Below are positions 12,369 to 17,233 of a stretch of 17,233 bases of DNA, one piece after another. A program made the translations under genes and the position numbers. The notes below the pieces were generated by a model that saw only the letters and a list, made by a program, of their open reading frames with translations, was not told the DNA's origin and did not search any database. The number at the start of each line of letters is the position of its first letter. Position 1 is the first letter of the stretch. Source of the DNA: Candidatus Micrarchaeia archaeon (GTDB lineage: Archaea > Micrarchaeota > Micrarchaeia > Anstonellales > Bilamarchaeaceae); the NCBI GenBank assembly GCA_041650355.1, contig JBAZLI010000009.1, positions 1 to 17,233 of the forward strand, given 5' to 3'.

Positions 12369-13901
12369 TCAAACCTTGGGCTCGAGCTTCCTGAACAGGA
12401 TGCTCGGCTTGCCTGTCTTGTGGCCTGGCTTGAGCGAAAGAACGCCCAAATCATCCCACTTCCTTTTTTCCATTCCGAGCTGGGAGAATATGGATTCGCC
12501 CGCATCCGGAAGCGGCACTGAAAGCAGTATCGCGAGGTCCTTCACCTGGTTCGCGAGCACGTAAAGAGAAGCGGATGCCTGTGCTTTGTCCTCTTTTACG
12601 CTCTTCCACGGCGCTGAGTCCTGGAAAAACTTGTTCGCGTTGCTCGAGAAAGCCATTGTTGAATCCATGGCTTCCTTGAGCCTCAGCGCGTCGAGGTGCC
12701 CTGTTATCACGTCTATCTGCTTTTTCTGCGCCTCTAGGAAAGCGCGCTCAGCTTGGCCCAACTCTGAGTGCGGTATCTCGCCGTTGAAATTGTTCGCGAG
12801 GAACACCATCGTGCGGTTCACCAGGTTTCCCACGTTCGCGGCAAGCTCGGTGTTGCTCTTTTCAATGAGCCTTTTCTCGGAAAAATCCCCGTCGTCGAAA
12901 GTGGGGATTTCGCTCAGCAGGTAGTAGCGCGCCACGTCCGCGCCGTACTTCTCAACCAGCGCGAGCGGGTCCACTATGTTGCCCAGGCTCTTGCTCATCT
13001 TCTGCCCCTCCACGGTTATGTAGCCGTGCACGAATATGGATTTCGGGGGCTTGAGCCCTGCGGAGAGCAGGATTGCGGGCCAGTAAATCGCGTGGAACCT
13101 CAAAATCCCCTTCCCTATTACGTGCACTTCGGCGGGCCAGTATTTCTCGAAATGCTTTTCGTCGGTCCCGTAGCCTATCCCGGTGAGGTACGTGCCCAGG
13201 GCGTCGAACCACACGTACTGGATTTGGGTTTCGTCCCCCGGGACCGGAACGCCCCACCCCTTGGCCCTTTTGACCGAGCGGGAGATGCTGAAGTCCTGCA
13301 ACCCGCCGCGTATGAAGCTGAGCACCTCGTTCTTCCTTTTCTCCGGGTAAATCTTGAGTTCGCCGTTTTCTATCAGCTCCTCCAGGTCCGCCTGGTAGCG
13401 CGAGAGCCTGAAGAAATAGTTTTCCTCCTCCACTGGTTCGGGCTTTTTCTTGTGCTCGGGGCACACTCCTTCCGGAAGCTCGCTCTCCTCGTAGAAGGAC
13501 TCGCAGCCCACGCAATAGAGGCCCCGGTAAGTTTTTTTGTAAACGTCCCCGGATTTAGCGCAGAGCTCCCAGAGCCTCTGCACCCCGGGCCAGTGCTCGT
13601 TCTTGAGGGAAGTGCGCTTGAAGCTGGTGAACGAAAGGCGGATTTTCTCGGCCATTTGCTTGAAAACCGCGGCGTTCTTTTCGCAGAGCTCCGCGGGGGT
13701 TATGCCTTTGGCTTCTGCCGCGTGCACGTTCTTCAGGCTGTTCTCGTCGGCTCCTGTAACCAGTGCGACATCCTCGCCGAGAGAGATGCGGTAGCGCGCT
13801 ATAGCGTCGGTCTGCACGAATTCCAGCGCGTGGCCTATGTGCGGGGCCGCGTTCACGTACGGAATCGCTGTTGTTGTGTAGAATTTTTTGACTTCAACCA
13901 C
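12369..13901 (-). CDS. metG: Methionyl-tRNA synthetase, bacterial (single zinc knuckle) type
   Basis: MetRS charges tRNA-Met with methionine using ATP. The 510-residue class I enzyme has HIGH at 21-24, KMSKS at 301-305 in ITVEGQKMSKSLGNIVDPLA, and a single zinc knuckle C130-x2-C133...C147-x2-H150. It also has the motif GIPLP-like GWGVPVPGDE and the anticodon-binding helical bundle at the C-terminus. One zinc knuckle and the overall wording (CVGCESFYEESELPEGVCPE) match the bacterial Thermus/CPR type rather than the two-knuckle archaeal type, which suggests acquisition from bacteria. The usual GTDEHG loop reads GADENS (50-55), a variant I associate with candidate-phyla bacteria. No C-terminal tRNA-binding OB domain is present. 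The start is GTG 13901, behind a G-rich AGAGG element; no ATG fits. Confidence 0.96.
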   Translation of the reverse strand: MVEVKKFYTTTAIPYVNAAPHIGHALEFVQTDAIARYRISLGEDVALVTGADENSLKNVHAAEAKGITPAELCEKNAAVFKQMAEKIRLSFTSFKRTSLKNEHWPGVQRLWELCAKSGDVYKKTYRGLYCVGCESFYEESELPEGVCPEHKKKPEPVEEENYFFRLSRYQADLEELIENGELKIYPEKRKNEVLSFIRGGLQDFSISRSVKRAKGWGVPVPGDETQIQYVWFDALGTYLTGIGYGTDEKHFEKYWPAEVHVIGKGILRFHAIYWPAILLSAGLKPPKSIFVHGYITVEGQKMSKSLGNIVDPLALVEKYGADVARYYLLSEIPTFDDGDFSEKRLIEKSNTELAANVGNLVNRTMVFLANNFNGEIPHSELGQAERAFLEAQKKQIDVITGHLDALRLKEAMDSTMAFSSNANKFFQDSAPWKSVKEDKAQASASLYVLANQVKDLAILLSVPLPDAGESIFSQLGMEKRKWDDLGVLSLKPGHKTGKPSILFRKLEPKV

Positions 13902-13957
13902 CCTCTGAACTTAAGGGTATAGAAATGGGTGCGGGAAATTAAAAATCTACCTATGCT

Positions 13958-15499
13958 TCACAGAAATGCTTCCGCGTCCTCGGATTTTTTCTCCAGGAGC
14001 TTTTCGTATTCCACTGCGAGTTCTGCGAGCGGCTTGCCCTTCTCCTTTCTTCTGGACTTTATGCTCCTTACATCAACGAATATGGGCGCATTTGTCGCTT
14101 CTCCCACGATTATTCCTTCGCCCACGCGCAGGGAGGTTATGCTCCGCGCGATGCGCGCGTCTATCCCCTCGGAGCTCATCTGGATGTGGTCCAGGTCGTT
14201 GGGGTTGGTGACGCGCAGAATTATGTGGGTGTTGCATTGGCTCAATGCGGTTGTGCTAAGGTTAACTGGTCGCTGGGTGATGAGGCACAAAGAAGCGCCG
14301 AACTTCCTTCCTTCGCGCGCGATTGTCTCTATCACGGAGCGGGAAACCGCTTCGTAAGCTTCTGCCTTTTCCCTTGCGAAATTGTGCGCTTCCTCCACGA
14401 TGAGGAGGAAGGGGGGTATCCTTCCTTTCCTCCGCATCTTGAAGAGCTTGCGGGCGAGCATGGAAACGATTACCTGCTTTTTCCGCAGACTGTCCACGTC
14501 GCTGAAATCCAGCACCAGGAGCTTCCCGGGCTGGACCGCTTCGGTAAGCTTCGGGTTTTCCATGTTCTGGGAAAGTATGCACATCCTTTTTATTTCGGAA
14601 AGCGAGCGCTTTAGCGCCGGCTTCACGCTCTTGTCCGCGCGCTTGGAATCCTCGTCGTAATACGCATCCACCGCGTTCATCAAATCCTTGAAAGAGTAGG
14701 CTTTCCTGTTCTTCTTGTAATCGTCGTGCAGGGAGCTGAGGGACTGGCGCAGGAGAGCGCGCTGGGCGTGGGAAAGCATGGGGAGCCATTCCTCGAACAT
14801 TTCCGGGGTCACTTTTCTCAAGGGCAGTGAGAAGCCTTTTTTCCTGTTTCCCACTTCTATTATTTTGGTGCGGTTCGCGTACACTCCGTCGGCGAAGCCC
14901 ATGTACTCGCCGTGTATGTCTATCACTATAACCGCTACGCGGCCCTCTTCTTTCTTCCTGTCCAAAAGCTCCTCTATCAGAACAGTGGAGAGGTAGGATT
15001 TGCCCGCGCCGCTCATCGCGAGAATCGCGAAATGCTTCTGGAGCAGGCGCGTCATATTAATTTTCGCATCCGCATCGTGGTGCTGGATTTTCCCCAGAAG
15101 GAGCCCTTTTTCGTCCAAGCCCAGGAAGGATTTGAGCAGGTTCTCATCAGCTATGTGCACCTTCGCTCCGGGAATGGGAGGGATGGAGGCGCGCACGAAG
15201 TTCCTTTCTTTTGAAACGCCCAAAACCTTTACCTGGGCGATTATGTATTCCCAGCTCGCGGTGGGGAAATTGTCCTTCATCGGGGAGATGCGCTCGTATT
15301 CGGCTACGCTTTCTGCGCGCTCGAAATACCTGTTGCTCCTGAAAATCTCGTTTATGTACCCGAAAACAATTCCGTTTTCGCTTTCGGTCTGGACGTACTG
15401 CCCTTTTTTCACGCCCCTTTCGTTCGGGTCGAACACGAACGAGAATTCGGAGGTGGACGGGCTTTCCTCGGTTGTAATCACGGTTCCTACTGACTGCAT
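13958..15499 (-). CDS. herA: HerA-family hexameric DNA translocase/helicase
   Basis: HerA is an FtsK-like ATPase that pumps duplex DNA and in most archaea works with the nuclease NurA in double-strand break resection. From ATG 15499 the protein has 513 residues. The N-terminal HAS barrel is at about 1-125 (MQSVGTVITTEESPSTSEFS through FVRASIPPIPGAKV). Walker A is AMSGAGKS (161-168), followed by VIVIDIHGEYMGF (191-202). Walker B is PFLLIVEEAHNF (363-373), the sensor stretch LITQRPVNLS is at 406-415, and CNTHIILRVTNPNDLDHI follows. All key residues are present. Longer in-frame starts lie upstream of a TATA-like box at 15521-15529 and are rejected. No nurA, mre11 or rad50 gene lies nearby in this window. 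Confidence 0.95.
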   Translation of the reverse strand: MQSVGTVITTEESPSTSEFSFVFDPNERGVKKGQYVQTESENGIVFGYINEIFRSNRYFERAESVAEYERISPMKDNFPTASWEYIIAQVKVLGVSKERNFVRASIPPIPGAKVHIADENLLKSFLGLDEKGLLLGKIQHHDADAKINMTRLLQKHFAILAMSGAGKSYLSTVLIEELLDRKKEEGRVAVIVIDIHGEYMGFADGVYANRTKIIEVGNRKKGFSLPLRKVTPEMFEEWLPMLSHAQRALLRQSLSSLHDDYKKNRKAYSFKDLMNAVDAYYDEDSKRADKSVKPALKRSLSEIKRMCILSQNMENPKLTEAVQPGKLLVLDFSDVDSLRKKQVIVSMLARKLFKMRRKGRIPPFLLIVEEAHNFAREKAEAYEAVSRSVIETIAREGRKFGASLCLITQRPVNLSTTALSQCNTHIILRVTNPNDLDHIQMSSEGIDARIARSITSLRVGEGIIVGEATNAPIFVDVRSIKSRRKEKGKPLAELAVEYEKLLEKKSEDAEAFL

Positions 15500-15520
15500 G
15501 GGTGGATTTTGCAGACAAGG

Positions 15521-15529
15521 AATAAAAAG
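15521..15529 (-). promoter_or_regulatory. TATA-like box for herA
   Basis: The minus strand reads CTTTTTATT, centred about 26 bases upstream of ATG 15499. This is the spacing for a leaderless transcript and supports that start. Confidence 0.5.
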
Positions 15530-15594
15530 AGGACGGGACGTGCTTTCCGATGCGAAAGGGAAAATAAGCGGGGCAGCTGCCAATGGGTGCCAGT

Positions 15595-16260
15595 TCAGGA
15601 ACGGTCGCTTTTAGCAGCATCAATCGCGCCGCGCATTCCAGCCATCATTTTTTCAAAAGCCGAAATGCCGCGGGCTTCAAGCCGCTCCAGTGCCGGATGA
15701 ACACCGCTCAACTCGATCAGTTCGCGCGTTTTCCCGTGCCATTCGGTTATTCCAAAGGAAACTGCTTTCGCGATGCCTTCCGGAGTCCATCCGCTTTCGC
15801 TCGCTTCTTTTACAAAAACAGAAAGGGACAAGATGTCCAGGTGAGTGATGGTTGTGACATAGTTCAGCTCGTTGGACGGGACGAGTTTGGGGAGCATAAG
15901 GTGGATGCGTGTGCGAACAGTGCGTTCCACCCCGGAAAGATCTGAAGATTCGGGTGCAACACGGGATATTAGAGATACGACCTCGTAGCTTTTTCTGTCC
16001 TTGATGAGGTCCTGCTCTTCGGGAGGAAGCGTTTTGAAAGGCCGGTAAGCTGTCGCACTTTTATTGCTTCTTGAGTTAGGGGCGCTTTCGCTCCCTTGCT
16101 CGCATGGATAAATTGTAAGGACTACGCGCCCCACGCCAGCTCCATCCATTTTCCTGAGGCCTTCGAGCAGAGCGCCGTACAGAACTTTCGGCTCTGCGCC
16201 CGGCTGGGGCTGTTCAATCCTGCTCTTCATCCTGATTTTTCCGAAAAACTTGAAATCCAT
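15595..16260 (-). CDS. Unrecognised 221-aa protein
   Basis: I do not recognise a family. From ATG 16260, behind a GGTGGT Shine-Dalgarno sequence four bases upstream, it reads MDFKFFGKIRMKSRIEQPQP. A possible alpha/beta segment follows (VLYGALLEGLRKMDGAGVGR, VVLTIYPCEQGSE), then a polar loop, an acidic/basic middle (LPPEEQDLIKDRKSYEVVSL) and a helical C-terminal half (NYVTTITHLDILSLSVFVKE, IAKAVSFGITEWHGKTRELI, LEARGISAFEKMMAGMRGAI). There is no signal peptide or membrane segment. It diverges from the metallopeptidase gene across a 118-base gap. A TATA-like box at 16301-16309 would give a short leader carrying the Shine-Dalgarno sequence. Confidence 0.75.
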   Translation of the reverse strand: MDFKFFGKIRMKSRIEQPQPGAEPKVLYGALLEGLRKMDGAGVGRVVLTIYPCEQGSESAPNSRSNKSATAYRPFKTLPPEEQDLIKDRKSYEVVSLISRVAPESSDLSGVERTVRTRIHLMLPKLVPSNELNYVTTITHLDILSLSVFVKEASESGWTPEGIAKAVSFGITEWHGKTRELIELSGVHPALERLEARGISAFEKMMAGMRGAIDAAKSDRS

Positions 16261-16300
16261 AAGACCACCAGATTGTTTGGAATAAATTATGTGTTTCACT

Positions 16301-16309
16301 ATTTTTAAA
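16301..16309 (-). promoter_or_regulatory. TATA-like box for the 221-aa gene
   Basis: The minus strand reads CTTTAAAAAT. Initiation about 26 bases on, near 16279, leaves an 18- to 20-base leader containing GGTGGT before ATG 16260. Confidence 0.45.
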
Positions 16310-16350
16310 GTTATCTTAAATGGATAAAAGTGAATTGAAAACGGAAAAGG

Positions 16351-16358
16351 AAATAAAA
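16351..16358 (+). promoter_or_regulatory. TATA-like box for the metallopeptidase gene
   Basis: AATAAAAC is centred about 25 bases before ATG 16379, consistent with a leaderless transcript. It excludes the in-frame TTG at 16364 as a start. Confidence 0.4.
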
Positions 16359-16378
16359 CAGGCTTGCGAATTCCGTGC

Positions 16379-16822
16379 ATGGAAGTGGAGAGCGCGCCGG
16401 AAATACAGGAGAAAATCGAGCACCTGCTGGACATACTGGAGATGAGGCACATAATAGGCGCGAGGATAATTTGCATGAGGAGCACCGGCGCCAAGGCGAA
16501 CGCGTACGCGCGGATTTGGAACCTGCCGAAAATATGGCAGAAGGCGCTGGACGTGAACCCCTTTTACGTGATTGAGGTGGTGAGCGAGCATTTTGATAAT
16601 CTGGGCGAGGAAAGGAAGATTCAGGTGCTCATACACGAGCTCATGCACATCCCGAAGAAATTCTCCGGGGGCCTGGTTCCGCACAAGCACAACGGGGGAA
16701 GGATAGACAAGAAAGCCGTGGACAAGATTTACGCGGAATACAGGAAAAGGATGGATGAACGCGGGGAAGGAGAAGGTGCGGGCGGAATCAGCGCGGCGTG
16801 CGAAGCCGATAGTAATAAATAG
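16379..16822 (+). CDS. Predicted zinc metallopeptidase (COG4900-like, HExxH)
   Basis: The 147-residue protein carries HELMH (residues 86-90) in KIQVLIHELMHIPKKFSGGL, followed by VPHKH. This gives two zinc-binding histidines, the catalytic glutamate and a probable third ligand in the PHKH segment 12-14 residues later. That layout matches the small predicted archaeal/phage metallopeptidases (COG4900 type), whose substrates are unknown. The middle strand ARIWNLPKIWQKALDVNPFY and YVIEVVSEHFDNL precede the active helix. There is no signal peptide, so it acts in the cytoplasm. The tail after residue 125 is Gly/Glu-rich (ERGEGEGAGG). ATG 16379 is chosen from the TATA position. Confidence 0.82.
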   Translation: MEVESAPEIQEKIEHLLDILEMRHIIGARIICMRSTGAKANAYARIWNLPKIWQKALDVNPFYVIEVVSEHFDNLGEERKIQVLIHELMHIPKKFSGGLVPHKHNGGRIDKKAVDKIYAEYRKRMDERGEGEGAGGISAACEADSNK

Positions 16823-16862
16823 TTTGCAATAGTAGGTTAAGGAACTCATTCTTGGTGATTCG

Positions 16863-17233
16863 ATGGCTAAGCGAGAGACTAAAAAAAACCTGAAAACCGG
16901 GTTTTCGAGAGAGGGCGGGAGAAGCTCCGTGCGCCAAAAGTTCATAAGGAATTCACGCATAGGGACCACGGAAGCGCTGAAGAGCAGGGACATGCTGCTC
17001 GGGTACGTCACGAGGAGCATAGACACGATGGACGAAGGGATACATCTGCTTACTGAAAAGCTTGAGGACGCCTATTCCGCTTACTTCCCCGAGCTCAAGC
17101 TCGAGGACAAGAAGAAATACGCGCAGGTCGCCGCGTTCCTGGACAGGAAGAGCCCGGACATGGAAAAACTCGGGGAAATGGTCGGGCAGAACAAGGCCGC
17201 GGACTTGGCGGCGAAGGCAGGGAAAAGCCTGGG
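16863..17233 (+). CDS. nop5: Nop5 (Nop56/58) C/D-box RNP core protein, 5' part, N-terminal domain reduced
   Basis: Nop5 bridges fibrillarin and L7Ae on C/D-box guide RNAs for 2'-O-methylation of rRNA. The frame from ATG 16863 runs off the window after 123 codons. The coiled-coil start is clear: LKSRDMLLGYVTRSIDTMDE, GIHLLTEKLEDAYSAYFPEL, then DKKKYAQVAAFLDRKSPDM. In usual archaeal Nop5 this helix is preceded by a folded N-terminal domain of roughly 110 residues that binds fibrillarin. Here only about 38 basic, apparently unstructured residues precede it (MAKRETKKNLKTGFSREGGR...). A GGTGA Shine-Dalgarno sequence 4-5 bases before the ATG confirms the start, and the preceding gene ends only 40 bases upstream, so the missing domain is not encoded just upstream. 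Confidence 0.85.
   Translation, partial: MAKRETKKNLKTGFSREGGRSSVRQKFIRNSRIGTTEALKSRDMLLGYVTRSIDTMDEGIHLLTEKLEDAYSAYFPELKLEDKKKYAQVAAFLDRKSPDMEKLGEMVGQNKAADLAAKAGKSL

Noticed and set aside
12768..13922. A 384-codon open frame on the plus strand
   Set aside because: It is fully antisense to metG, whose HIGH, KMSKS and zinc motifs are intact; the product shows no domain.
1..17233. CRISPR arrays, insertion sequences, prophage or defence cluster
   Set aside because: No direct repeats with spacers, no transposase or integrase motifs and no known defence gene set were seen; the lone Fic gene is not enough to call a defence island.

Overview
The window comes from an archaeon. It encodes archaeal/eukaryotic-type information-processing proteins (Spt5, L44e, S27e, aIF2-alpha, Nop10, S8e, Nop5, a GINS subunit, a Cgi121-like KEOPS subunit, HerA), an archaeal FtsZ beside SecE, class III signal-peptide pilins, and TATA boxes about 26 bp upstream of many start codons. 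Short gaps, many small proteins, a bacterial-type methionyl-tRNA synthetase, a cysteine-pair repeat lipoprotein and shortened or altered versions of Nop5, Nop10 and S27e suggest a reduced-genome DPANN-type lineage (Diapherotrites/Micrarchaeota-like). That placement is an inference from gene content, not from a phylogeny.

Layout. (1) 1-1396, plus strand: the 3' part of ftsZ, then secE (52 aa) and spt5, a classic archaeal cluster. The usual L11/L1 genes do not follow. (2) 1399-3857: an MscS channel (minus) and a dCTP deaminase-family gene (plus) diverge from one palindromic TATA box. Downstream of dcd lies a small membrane-protein gene (DUF2391-like) that needs two compensating frameshifts to read. 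(3) 3878-6583, minus strand: accessory genes, namely a GNAT acetyltransferase, a class II Fic protein and a secreted lipoprotein with paired cysteines. (4) 9938-6649, minus strand: a tight operon of GINS, L44e, S27e, aIF2-alpha, Nop10, a PAC2-family protein and two small type IV pilin-like proteins. (5) 10032-12170: an orphan helical protein facing a Cgi121-like gene, then S8e followed by a second GNAT. (6) 12179-15499, minus strand: a 54-aa coiled-coil protein behind metG, then herA. (7) 15595-17233: an unrecognised 221-aa protein diverging from an HExxH metallopeptidase, then the start of a nop5 gene that lacks most of the usual N-terminal domain.

How they fit together. Most of the window is housekeeping: cell division and protein export (FtsZ, SecE), transcription elongation (Spt5), replication (GINS), translation (L44e, S27e, S8e, aIF2-alpha, MetRS), RNA modification (Nop10, Nop5, Cgi121) and DNA translocation (HerA). 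First genes of transcription units often have a TATA box placed so that the transcript starts at or near the start codon, while internal genes carry GGTG-type Shine-Dalgarno sequences.

No stretch over 300 bases lacks a gene or gene remnant. The largest gaps are 4361-4559 (a promoter and a possible coding remnant), 5493-5653 (AT-rich, only a promoter seen), 16261-16378 (two promoters) and 15500-15594 (a promoter). I found no tRNA, rRNA, CRISPR array, insertion sequence or prophage.
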